DNA of 64,000 bases from Dyella terrae (GTDB lineage: Bacteria; Pseudomonadota; Gammaproteobacteria; Xanthomonadales; Rhodanobacteraceae): contig NZ_CP089414.1 of the NCBI RefSeq assembly GCF_022394535.1, positions 558,001 through 622,000 on the forward strand, read 5' to 3'. Both the position numbers and the translations under genes were made by a program. The notes beneath the pieces are model-generated. The model did no database searches. It saw only the letters and a program-made list of their open reading frames with translations, and was not told where the DNA came from. Within the stretch, counting starts at the first letter, position 1. Each line of letters starts with the position of its first letter. This document shows positions 17,502 to 24,990 of this stretch, one piece after another.

Positions 17502-19378
17502 CCACCGGCGATAACGCACCCGATCTGATTCTTCATGGTGGACGCATCACCACGCTCGATCGCGGACTGCCCGAGGCACAGGCAGTGGCCATCGCCGATG
17601 GCCGCTTCGTGTCCGTGGGGCGCGATGCCGAGGTCATGCCGCTGGCGGGGCCGCGCACGCGCGTGATCGACCTCAAGGGTCAGCGCGTTTTGCCGGGCTT
17701 AATCGACAATCACCTGCACATCATCCGCGGTGGCCTCAATTACAACCTGGAGTTGCGTTGGGATGGCGTGCGCTCGCTCGCCGACGCCATGGCCATGCTC
17801 AAGCAGCAGGTGGCGATTACGCCAGCACCGCAATGGGTGCGCGTGGTGGGTGGCTTTACCGAGCATCAGTTTGCCGAGAAGCGCTTGCCGACCATCGACG
17901 AACTCAACGCTGTTGCACCGGATACGCCGGTGTTCCTGCTGCACCTGTACGACCGCGCCATTCTCAATGGTGCAGCCCTGCGTGCGGTGGGCTATACCAA
18001 GGACACGCCGGAGTCGCCGGGCGGGCAGATCATGCGCGATGGCGCCGGCAATCCCACTGGCCTGCTGCTGGCCAAGCCGAACGCTGCGATCCTGTATGCG
18101 ACGTTGGCGAAAGGGCCGAAACTGCCGTTCGACTACCAGCTCAACTCCACGCGCCACTTCATGCGCGAGCTGAATCGCCTTGGCGTCACTGGCGCCATCG
18201 ATGCGGGTGGCGGCTTCCAGAATTACCCTGACGACTACGCCGTCATCGAGAAACTCGCAGCAGAAAACCAGCTCACCATTCGCCTCGCCTACAACCTGTT
18301 CACGCAGAAGCCGAAGCAGGAGAAGGAAGACTTTCTCAACTGGACGAGTAGTTCGAAGTACAAGCAGGGTGACGATTACTTTCGCCACAATGGCGCGGGT
18401 GAAATGCTGGTGTTTTCGGCAGCGGACTTCGAGGACTTCCGGCAGCCACGCCCGGACATGCCGCCGCAGATGGAAGGCGAGCTGGAAGAGGTCGTGCGTG
18501 TGCTGGCCGAAAACCGTTGGCCCTGGCGCATGCATGCCACCTATGACGAAACGATCAGCCGCTCGTTGGACGTGTTCGAGAAGGTCAATCGCGACATCCC
18601 GCTGCAGGGGCTCAACTGGTTCTTCGACCACGCGGAAACCATTTCCGAGCGCTCCATCGACCGCATCGCCGCGCTAGGTGGCGGCGTGGCCGTGCAGCAT
18701 CGCATGGCGTATCAGGGCGAGTATTTCGTCGAGCGTTATGGCCCAGCCGCCGCGCAGACGACGCCGCCGGTGAAGCGCATGTTGGAAAAGGGTTTGCGCA
18801 CCTCGGCGGGCACCGATGCAACGCGTGTGGCGTCGTACAACCCGTGGGTGTCGCTGTCTTGGCTGGTGACCGGAAAAACGGTTGGCGGGCTGAGCTTGTA
18901 TCCGCGTAGCAACTGTCTTGATCGCGAGACGGCGCTGCGCATGTGGACCGAGAACGTCACGTGGTTCTCCAATGAGGAGGGTAAGAAGGGCCAGATTAAA
19001 GCGGGGCAGCTCGCTGACCTGATCGTGCCCGATCGCGACTTCTTTGCTTGCCCCGAAGCGGATATCGCCGACACCACCTCGGTGCTGACCATCGTCGGTG
19101 GCCGCGTGGTGTACGGCAGCGGCGGTTTCTCCTCGTTCGAGGATGTGACCGTGCCGCCGGCGATGCCCGAGTGGTCGCCGGTGCGGACCTATGGCGGATA
19201 CGGTGCCTGGGCGCAGCAGCGAGATGCGACGCCGGCTGTATCTGTCGCAACCTGCGCCTGCAATCACGGATGCTCGGTGCATGGCCACGATCACGTCGGT
19301 GCGTGGTCGAGTCGTTTGCCGGTATCGGACCTCAAGTCGTTCTGGGGCGCACTGGGTTGCGCGTGCTGGGCGGTGTGA
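17498..19378 (+). CDS. YtcJ-type amidohydrolase with Cys/His-rich tail
   Basis: A 626-residue amidohydrolase_3 family enzyme. The metal-binding HxH is intact (H72, H74 in LIDNHLHI), unlike in its paralogue at the left edge. Later family landmarks are present: the histidine in WRMHATYD, the WFFDHAET block, the late aspartate in TSAGTDATR and the terminal GQLADLIV segment. It ends with an unusual tail: after residue 585 there is CACNHGCSVHGHDH (586-599) and a final GCACW, a cluster of cysteines and histidines able to bind metal. No signal peptide is visible. It is coupled to XapX upstream and lies two bases before the DoxX start. Confidence 0.88.
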   Translation: MTTGDNAPDLILHGGRITTLDRGLPEAQAVAIADGRFVSVGRDAEVMPLAGPRTRVIDLKGQRVLPGLIDNHLHIIRGGLNYNLELRWDGVRSLADAMAMLKQQVAITPAPQWVRVVGGFTEHQFAEKRLPTIDELNAVAPDTPVFLLHLYDRAILNGAALRAVGYTKDTPESPGGQIMRDGAGNPTGLLLAKPNAAILYATLAKGPKLPFDYQLNSTRHFMRELNRLGVTGAIDAGGGFQNYPDDYAVIEKLAAENQLTIRLAYNLFTQKPKQEKEDFLNWTSSSKYKQGDDYFRHNGAGEMLVFSAADFEDFRQPRPDMPPQMEGELEEVVRVLAENRWPWRMHATYDETISRSLDVFEKVNRDIPLQGLNWFFDHAETISERSIDRIAALGGGVAVQHRMAYQGEYFVERYGPAAAQTTPPVKRMLEKGLRTSAGTDATRVASYNPWVSLSWLVTGKTVGGLSLYPRSNCLDRETALRMWTENVTWFSNEEGKKGQIKAGQLADLIVPDRDFFACPEADIADTTSVLTIVGGRVVYGSGGFSSFEDVTVPPAMPEWSPVRTYGGYGAWAQQRDATPAVSVATCACNHGCSVHGHDHVGAWSSRLPVSDLKSFWGALGCACWAV

Positions 19379-19380
19379 CC

Positions 19381-19826
19381 ATGGCCACCGCGACATCCTC
19401 ATCGAAAGGTTGGCGGGAGCGCTTTGCCTCGCCGCTGGTGCACTGGCTGGCCTTGCTCGGCCTATGCGCGGCTTACCTGCAGGGTGGGTTACAGAAAGCA
19501 TGGATATCCCGGCGGCCATCGCCGAAACGGCCCACTTCGGAATGTCGCCAGCGGGGCCGGTGACGTTCGCGGTGATCGTGCTGGAACTTGGCGCGTCGCT
19601 GGCCATTCTCAGCGGACGTGGGCGTTGGGTGGGGGCATTGCTGCTCGCGGCCTTCACGTTGGCTGCAACCTTCATGGCCAATCGTTTCTGGGCGGTGCCC
19701 GTCGCGGAGCGATTTGGCGTGACGAACGCTTTTTTTGAACACCTCGGCTTGGTCGGTGGCTTCCTGCTGGTGGCATGGCATGACTTGCGCGACCGGGCGA
19801 CACCTTCTTCATCCGCTGGTTACTGA
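19381..19826 (+). pseudogene. DoxX-family membrane protein, broken by a one-base loss
   Basis: The first frame from ATG 19381 encodes a hydrophobic start ending LCAAYLQGGLQKAW. Family homology then continues in the next frame as DIPAAIAETAHFGMSP, followed by three hydrophobic helices and a GGFLLVAWHDL end. The break is at TGG/GAT near 19501-19503; restoring one G gives a single 148-residue DoxX/SURF4-type protein. The total length (446 bases) is one short of a codon multiple. DoxX proteins are small four-helix membrane proteins linked to redox or sulfur metabolism. Either the gene is inactive here or the sequence has an indel error. Confidence 0.8.
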
Positions 19827-19846
19827 TCATCCAAGGGAGTTTCTCC

Positions 19847-20755
19847 ATGCGCACGTATTCAAAGCTTCTCGCTCTCGCCCTTGGCTTCAGTGCGGCCGGG
19901 GTCGCATCGTTGCCCGTTTTTGCCAAGGAAGCGCCGGCCACGCCGATGGTGGCGGTGGGGTCGCAGTACGACACCACGCACGTTTACGTTGCTCCGGCAG
20001 ATGTGGATCGCTTCGTGGAGAGCTTCCTCGCCACGTTCGGTGGTCAGAGCACTAAGCAAGGCATTGCAACGGTGACGCCCACGCCCAGCAGCACCAGCAC
20101 CCAGTTGTTGCAAACGCCGGTAGGCACGGTGTCGCTGTTCGGCTTCCGCACGCCGATCCCGCATCCGTTCGGCGATGAACGCACGGGTTATCTGGTGACC
20201 GACATCGACGTGGCGGTCAAGGCGGCCCGTGCGGCCGGCGCGGATGTCATCGTACAGACCTTTCCCGACCCGATCGGTCGCGACGTGGTCATCCAGTGGC
20301 CGGGCGGCGTGAATATGCAGCTCTACTGGCATACCACGCCGCCGAACTACGCGCCGTTCCAGACTGTCCCGGAAAACCGCGTCTACGTATCGCCGGATCG
20401 CGCGGGTGCATTCGTGAAGAGTTTCCTGACGTTCTCGCACGGCAAGGTGGTTGCTGACGATGCCAAGGCGCCCGGCGTGGAAATCGGCCGGAGTGGCGAT
20501 ACGTTCCACCGCATCCGCATCGAGTCCACCTTCGGGAAGATGACGGTGCTCGTCACCGACGGGCACCTGCCGTATCCGTATGGCCATGAGATGACCGGCT
20601 ATGAAGTGACGAGCCTTTCCGACACGCTGACCAAGGCCAAGGCGCATGGCGTGAAGGTGTTGGTGGAGCCGTATACCAGCGAAGGTCGCGAATCGACGGT
20701 GGTGGAATTCCCGGGTGGTTACGTGGCTGAAATCCACGCTAGCGCCAGCCACTGA
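19847..20755 (+). CDS. Secreted two-domain VOC (glyoxalase-like) protein
   Basis: A 302-residue protein with a Sec signal (LLALALGFSAAGVASLPVFA). The mature part contains two vicinal-oxygen-chelate modules: residues about 40-160 (THVYVAPADVDRFVESFLATFGG...MQLYWHT) and about 170-300 (NRVYVSPDRAGAFVKSFLTF...YVAEIHAS), with matched endings PGGVNMQLYW and PGGYVAEIHA. VOC proteins are metal-dependent lyases, dioxygenases or binding proteins. Periplasmic ones of this type are poorly characterised. It sits between DoxX and the AlgE-like porin and appears to belong to the same transcript. Confidence 0.8.
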   Translation: MRTYSKLLALALGFSAAGVASLPVFAKEAPATPMVAVGSQYDTTHVYVAPADVDRFVESFLATFGGQSTKQGIATVTPTPSSTSTQLLQTPVGTVSLFGFRTPIPHPFGDERTGYLVTDIDVAVKAARAAGADVIVQTFPDPIGRDVVIQWPGGVNMQLYWHTTPPNYAPFQTVPENRVYVSPDRAGAFVKSFLTFSHGKVVADDAKAPGVEIGRSGDTFHRIRIESTFGKMTVLVTDGHLPYPYGHEMTGYEVTSLSDTLTKAKAHGVKVLVEPYTSEGRESTVVEFPGGYVAEIHASASH

Positions 20756-20760
20756 AGACC

Positions 20761-22248
20761 ATGAAAGAGGCGGGAAGGGCATTGAGCCCTTCATGTATCG
20801 GTGCGGGGGCGATCGTTGCTCCCGCACGCTCCATGGCGGCGGGGATGATGTTCGGCCTGGGTCTTGCGTCGGTCGCGGTCAACGCGCAAGAGGTTAGTGC
20901 GGATTCGACACAAGTGACGCCCGTCCAGAATGTGGCCGAGAGACCCGCATTGCGCAGCAATCGCTGGCAGGAGGATTGGTCGGTGCTGGCTGATCCTTCG
21001 TTGCGCACGCAATGGGGCGATGCGCTCAAGTATCTGTCGCTGAGTAATAGTGATACGAAGACTTATCTGTCGTTCGGCGTGAATTTGCGTGAGCGAACGG
21101 AAATGCAGGACGCCGCCAGCTTCGGCATCGGCCACAACCCGAACAACACCTATCTGTTGCAACGCTTCCAGCTGCACGCCGATCTGCATTTCGCCAGCTA
21201 TTGGCAGGCGTTCGTGCAGTTTGAGGATGCGCGCACCATGAACAAACAGGTGATCAGCGGTGCCGACCGCAATCCCTGGGATCTGCGGTTGGCCTTCGTC
21301 GCTTATGTGCGGACCTTCGCCGGCGGCACCTTCAAGGCGCGCGTGGGTCGCCAGGATTTTGCCTTTGACCTACAGCGCTTCGTGTCGTTGCGCGATGGTC
21401 CGAACGTGCGGCAGTCGTTCGATGCGATCTGGGCCGATTGGGAGGGCAGCAAGTGGCGCTTTATCGGCTTTCTCAGTCAGCCTGTGCAATACAACGACGA
21501 GCACCCGTTCGACGATATATCCAGCCACCATTTCCGTTTCCACACGCTGCGCGTCGAGCGTCTGCTATGGGGCAAGGACGAGCTTTCGGCTTATTACTCG
21601 CTCTACAGTCGGGACAACACGCACTATCTCGACGCGGTGGGCGATGAGCATCGCGACGTGTATGACGTGCGCTTCGCTGGCAACCAATCGGGCGTGGATT
21701 GGGATCTGGAAGCCATGGCGCAGCGCGGCCATGTTGGTGCGAAGGATATTGACGCCTGGGGTACCGGCGCGCGGGTCGGTTACACCTGGCCTGTCACCTG
21801 GTCACCGCGAATCGGATTACAGATGGATGCAGCCTCGGGGGATCGTCATCCGGGTGATGGCACGGTGGGTACGTTCAATCCCCTGTTTCCCAATGGCTAT
21901 TACTTCACGTTAGCGGCCTATACCGGTTACACCAATCTGCGGCACGTCAAACCCAGTGTGACCATCAAGCCGGTGAGCCGACTCACACTGATGGCTGCAG
22001 TGGGATTTCAATGGCGCGAATCCACTGCCGATGCCATCTACGTGCAGCCGAATATTCCGCTGCCCGGCACGGCTGGACAGGGAAGCAAATGGACCGGTGC
22101 GTACGGCCAGGTGCGCGCGGACTACGCCTTCAACGCCAACTTCACCGGTGCGGTAGAGGCTGTGCATTATGACGTGGGGCGTGCGATACGCATGGCCGGT
22201 GGACGCGACGCCGACTACGTCGGCGTCGAAGGGAAGTTCATGTGGTGA
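20761..22248 (+). CDS. Alginate-export (AlgE-like) family outer-membrane protein
   Basis: A 495-residue beta-barrel protein. The N-terminus contains a hydrophobic signal (GMMFGLGLASVAVNAQ), and the start could also be an ATG at 20833 just before it. The body matches the alginate_export domain: repeated outer-strand pattern (RERTEMQDAASF, LQRFQLHADLHF, WQAFVQFEDART, RVGRQDFAFDLQRFVS) and terminal EGKFMW with an aromatic end. Such proteins form anion-selective channels; in this cluster context export or uptake of a small organic acid is more likely than alginate because no alginate genes are present. It begins five bases after the VOC gene stop. Confidence 0.82.
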   Translation: MKEAGRALSPSCIGAGAIVAPARSMAAGMMFGLGLASVAVNAQEVSADSTQVTPVQNVAERPALRSNRWQEDWSVLADPSLRTQWGDALKYLSLSNSDTKTYLSFGVNLRERTEMQDAASFGIGHNPNNTYLLQRFQLHADLHFASYWQAFVQFEDARTMNKQVISGADRNPWDLRLAFVAYVRTFAGGTFKARVGRQDFAFDLQRFVSLRDGPNVRQSFDAIWADWEGSKWRFIGFLSQPVQYNDEHPFDDISSHHFRFHTLRVERLLWGKDELSAYYSLYSRDNTHYLDAVGDEHRDVYDVRFAGNQSGVDWDLEAMAQRGHVGAKDIDAWGTGARVGYTWPVTWSPRIGLQMDAASGDRHPGDGTVGTFNPLFPNGYYFTLAAYTGYTNLRHVKPSVTIKPVSRLTLMAAVGFQWRESTADAIYVQPNIPLPGTAGQGSKWTGAYGQVRADYAFNANFTGAVEAVHYDVGRAIRMAGGRDADYVGVEGKFMW

Positions 22249-22290
22249 CGTTACGAAAAAACACACCCGACCCCGGGAGAGGATGAGTGT

Positions 22291-22986
22291 ATGAATGAAA
22301 AACCTTTGTTGCCGACCATCCTCAGTGTGATAGCCGGCTATGTCGATACGGCGGGCTTTCTGGCGCTGCACGGTCTGTTCACGGCGCATGTCACGGGCAA
22401 CTTTGTCACCATCGGGGCGGCGCTGGTGTCGGGAACGTCGGGCATCGTGGCCAAGTTGCTGGCGCTGCCGGTGTTCTGCGTTTTCGTTATCGGTGCGCGA
22501 CTGCTTCGTTATCGCCTGATCGATGCCGGGCAGCCCGTGGTGCGCTCGCTGCTGTCGATCAAGCTGGCGTTGTTGGTGGCGGCGATGGTGCTGGCCATCT
22601 ACTACGGGCCCTTCCCGCAGGGTGACAGTTGGGCTGCGACGTTGACCGGCATGACCCTGGTGGGCGCCATGGCCATCCAGAACGCCGTGCACCGCGTGCA
22701 TTTGGGCAGCTCGCCGCCGTCGACATTGATGACGGGCACTACCACGCAAATCATGCTGGACGTGGCCGATCGCATTCGTGGCGTGCCTGCGGCGCAGCAG
22801 GCCGCCCTGAATGGTCGGCTCAGGCGCATGAGTTTTGCCGTGCTGGCGTTCGCCATCGGCTGTGCGGCGGGTGCGTTGTTTTATGCCTTTGGCGGCATGT
22901 GGTGCTTTGTCGTACCGCCCTTGCTGAGCGTGGCGGCGGTGTTGCGATATGGCGATGCCGATCCCGAGCCAATGCCGACATCGTAA
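22291..22986 (+). CDS. DUF1275 (YoaK-type) membrane protein
   Basis: A 231-residue inner-membrane protein with about six hydrophobic helices. The N-terminal block GYVDTAGFLALHGLFTAHVTGN and the internal TLMTGTTTQIMLD segment are hallmarks of the YoaK/DUF1275 family, whose function is unknown. The start follows a strong GGGAGAGG ribosome site. It lies 42 bases after the AlgE-like gene and may be read from the same transcript. Confidence 0.85.
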   Translation: MNEKPLLPTILSVIAGYVDTAGFLALHGLFTAHVTGNFVTIGAALVSGTSGIVAKLLALPVFCVFVIGARLLRYRLIDAGQPVVRSLLSIKLALLVAAMVLAIYYGPFPQGDSWAATLTGMTLVGAMAIQNAVHRVHLGSSPPSTLMTGTTTQIMLDVADRIRGVPAAQQAALNGRLRRMSFAVLAFAIGCAAGALFYAFGGMWCFVVPPLLSVAAVLRYGDADPEPMPTS

Positions 22987-23033
22987 TGACATTTGCCGGG
23001 CCATACTCAACCGGTCAACCGCGGAGATTCCTC

Positions 23034-23573
23034 ATGGGCAAGACAAGCAAGGCCAAGACAGATACCAGTAGTGCGAAGGTCCGCCAAAAGGCGCCCCTCA
23101 ATACGCCATCGGCGCTGGGTGAAAAGGCTACGCGCGATATCTCGGCAGAGCTGAATGCGCTGCTGGCTGATGTCCTGGCTGTGTACCTGAAGACCAAGAA
23201 CTTCCATTGGCACATGTCCGGGCCGTATTTCCGCGACTATCACCTACTGCTCGACGAGCAGTCGGACCAGATCTATGCCACGGTGGACCCTATTGCCGAG
23301 CGCGTGCGCAAGCTGGGCGGCACCACGCTGCGTTCGCTCGGGCACGCCAAGCGACTGGCTCGCCTGTCCGACAACGACGCGGACTTCGTGACGCCGGACG
23401 ACATGCTGGCCGAGCTGCGCGAAGACAATCAGCGCCTGGCCGGTTACATGCGCGCCACGCATGAGCTCTGCGACGAGTACCGCGACGTCGCCACGGCCAG
23501 CTTGCTAGAGAACTGGATCGACGAGGCCGAGCGCCGCGTGTGGTTCCTGTTCGAGACCAGCCGTCACTCCTGA
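23034..23573 (+). CDS. dps: Dps-family DNA-protecting ferritin
   Basis: A 179-residue Dps. ATG 23034 is chosen over an upstream frame that overlaps DUF1275 because it follows GCGGAG and gives a family-length protein. The lysine-rich start (GKTSKAKTDTSS...KVRQK) can bind DNA. The ferroxidase signature KNFHWHMSGPYFRDYHLLLDEQ contributes the histidines, aspartate and glutamate of the intersubunit site. It oxidises iron with hydrogen peroxide and protects DNA. Transcription may be independent; no OxyR site was evident in the 47-base gap. Confidence 0.92.
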   Translation: MGKTSKAKTDTSSAKVRQKAPLNTPSALGEKATRDISAELNALLADVLAVYLKTKNFHWHMSGPYFRDYHLLLDEQSDQIYATVDPIAERVRKLGGTTLRSLGHAKRLARLSDNDADFVTPDDMLAELREDNQRLAGYMRATHELCDEYRDVATASLLENWIDEAERRVWFLFETSRHS

Positions 23574-23582
23574 TGGCATTGT

Positions 23583-23604
23583 CCGCGACCGGCAACGGTC
23601 GCGG
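23583..23604. terminator. Hairpin between dps and the LpxO-like gene
   Basis: CCGCGACC and GGTCGCGG form a perfect 8-bp stem around GGCAAC, ten bases after the dps stop and between converging genes. No strong U tract is present. Confidence 0.5.
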
Positions 23605-23643
23605 CCAACTCTGTTGTTGCAGTTTCCTGCTGAGCTGGATCGC

Positions 23644-24327
23644 TCAGGCGATGCCGCGCCAGCGCGCGACCATGCCGACCCCTTTGGTGACAGCGCTCGA
23701 TAGCAGGCGCAGGTCGAGCGGCATGTCCGGGCGATAGACGTCCAATAGCAAGGCGATGCGCGTTTGCTCGCAGCGGTTCCACACCTCGTGCGGATAAGTG
23801 TCGTCCCACAACAGCTGCTCACCACTGCCCATTCGATGTTCTTCGCCAGCCAGCCATAACACGGCGGCGGGAAGTCCGTCCTCGGCAAGTGGGGCTTCCA
23901 GGTTGAGCTGATAGCGCAGGATTCCCCGGAACGGCCCGCTGTGACGCGGTATGTGCTTGTGCGGGGCAAGGAAGGAGAGCGTGGCCGACAGTACGCCGGG
24001 GCAGGCGGCCAGCAACTCGGCGAGAAACGGGCAGCGCGCCAGGTTGGCGTGGATGTCCTGCCCGTAGATCTTGAGCAGAAACATGCGCCAGTCACGTCCA
24101 TCGGTGGCCGAGATCTCGGCCTGGGTTGGCATGATTTCGTGGAAACGCGGAATGGGCTGGGCGCCCTCGAGCACGGCCATCGCCTCGCCGCGGATGACCT
24201 CCCATGCGTCGTGAAAGCGGTGGCCGTCGGGGAAGCAGGTGTCGATATCGAGTACGGGTGGCGTATTGATGCGTGCGTCGTAAAGGCGGCGGATGGCCCG
24301 CGACGACAGCTCATAGAGCGAATCCAT
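23644..24327 (-). CDS. Aspartyl/asparaginyl beta-hydroxylase family protein (LpxO-like)
   Basis: A 227-residue Fe(II)/2-oxoglutarate dioxygenase. The iron ligands are H129 (IPRHSGPF), D175 or D176 and H180 (WDDTYPHEVWN), and the downstream R190 (QTRIALLLDVYRP) should bind 2-oxoglutarate. The GPFRGILRYQL block is typical of the Asp_Arg_Hydrox domain, whose bacterial members include LpxO, which hydroxylates lipid A acyl chains. LpxO has an N-terminal membrane helix that is not evident here, so another lipid or peptide substrate is possible. The start follows GAGGGAAC. The upstream region is shared with the divergent small regulator-like gene at 24583. Confidence 0.82.
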   Translation of the reverse strand: MDSLYELSSRAIRRLYDARINTPPVLDIDTCFPDGHRFHDAWEVIRGEAMAVLEGAQPIPRFHEIMPTQAEISATDGRDWRMFLLKIYGQDIHANLARCPFLAELLAACPGVLSATLSFLAPHKHIPRHSGPFRGILRYQLNLEAPLAEDGLPAAVLWLAGEEHRMGSGEQLLWDDTYPHEVWNRCEQTRIALLLDVYRPDMPLDLRLLSSAVTKGVGMVARWRGIA

Positions 24328-24432
24328 CTTCGGTGTTCCCTCTTTTTTCTTGATGGGCGTACTCGCCCCGGCACCGCGTGGCCACCTTCCCAGTAGCCGA
24401 CATGTTGCACGGTAGCGACAGAAATCTCCTCG

Positions 24433-24440
24433 TCACGTGA
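24433..24440. promoter_or_regulatory. TCACGTGA palindrome, possible second operator
   Basis: This 8-bp palindrome shares the TCACGT/ACGTGA half-site with the 26-bp palindrome about 100 bases downstream and lies about 105 bases upstream of the LpxO-like gene. It could be an auxiliary site for the same protein. Confidence 0.3.
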
Positions 24441-24533
24441 ACGCACGGGGCCCACTTCGGCCGACACGGCCAATAAGCGGATCTACATGAAAAAAATGGT
24501 CTTTTTGGCTGTTTTTTCGTGGGATTTTTCTTG

Positions 24534-24559
24534 TATTTTACGTGACGTCACGTAAAATA
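24534..24559. promoter_or_regulatory. Perfect 26-bp palindrome overlapping the promoter of the small basic protein
   Basis: The left arm TATTTTACGTGAC is followed directly by its exact reverse complement, giving 26 self-complementary bases with TGACGTCA at the centre. A sigma-70-like promoter (TTGTAT at 24531-24536, 16 bases, TAAAAT at 24553-24558) overlaps it, with the -10 box inside the right arm. A protein bound here would block transcription of the gene starting 24 bases later, which suggests autorepression. Confidence 0.7.
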
Positions 24560-24582
24560 GGCGCAAATGAGGAGGGCGCACC

Positions 24583-24840
24583 ATGGTTGACCCACAAGAT
24601 CCGGGCACGCTTGCCTTGCCCCTGACGTTCAAGCGTTCGCGCGGACGTCCGCGCAAGCCCAATGCCTTGACGCCAGCGGAGCGTGCGCGTCGTTACAGGG
24701 CGAGGAAGAAGACGCTATCGATACATGCCGTATCGCTGGCGGTTCACAGCGACGTGGTGCGCGAACGTGACCATGCGTTGTCGCAGGTGAGGCAGTTGCG
24801 CGGCGAGCTGGAGCGTTTGCTACAACAGCTGCAGTCATAA
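24583..24840 (+). CDS. Small basic coiled-coil protein with AT-hook-like motif (putative DNA-binding)
   Basis: An 85-residue protein. Residues 17-25 (KRSRGRPRK) match the AT-hook core RGRP. Residues 33-43 (ERARRYRARKK) form a strongly basic helix, and residues 58-83 give a heptad pattern (V69, L76, L83 and L72, L79) expected of a parallel coiled coil. The layout basic helix plus zipper recalls eukaryotic bZIP proteins by analogy only. The gene lies behind a palindrome containing TGACGTCA, so it may bind and repress its own promoter. Start ATG 24583 follows GAGGAGGG. The RGRP-x-LTPAERARRYR segment is also found in phage and plasmid proteins, so a mobile origin is possible. The function is not known. 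Confidence 0.75.
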   Translation: MVDPQDPGTLALPLTFKRSRGRPRKPNALTPAERARRYRARKKTLSIHAVSLAVHSDVVRERDHALSQVRQLRGELERLLQQLQS

Positions 24841-24885
24841 CGGGTGGCTTGCGCGGCGATCGCTGCGCGCCATGAGCGAATTCGT

Positions 24886-24904
24886 GACCGCCCAGGTGGC
24901 GGTC
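24886..24904 (+). terminator. Candidate terminator after the small basic protein
   Basis: GACCGCC and GGCGGTC form a perfect 7-bp stem with a 5-base loop, followed by a T-rich stretch (GTTTGTTTTGC). Confidence 0.4.
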
Positions 24905-24990
24905 GTGTGCGTTTGTTTTGCTTCGCTAGAGCAACGGGTCCGGCGGTGTCTGGGCCACCGAACCACGCATGCAGGCCGCCCTAAGCGACA

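Noticed and set aside
18674..19681. 335-residue minus-strand ORF opposite the amidohydrolase and DoxX
   Set aside because: High-GC antisense frame rich in arginine, proline and alanine; the real genes on the plus strand have clear family motifs.
24487..24555. 22-codon ORF starting MKKMVFLAVF just before the palindrome
   Set aside because: It looks like a tiny signal peptide, but it spans the probable promoter, ends in the palindrome, has no ribosome site and comes from a T-rich tract. Chance is more likely.
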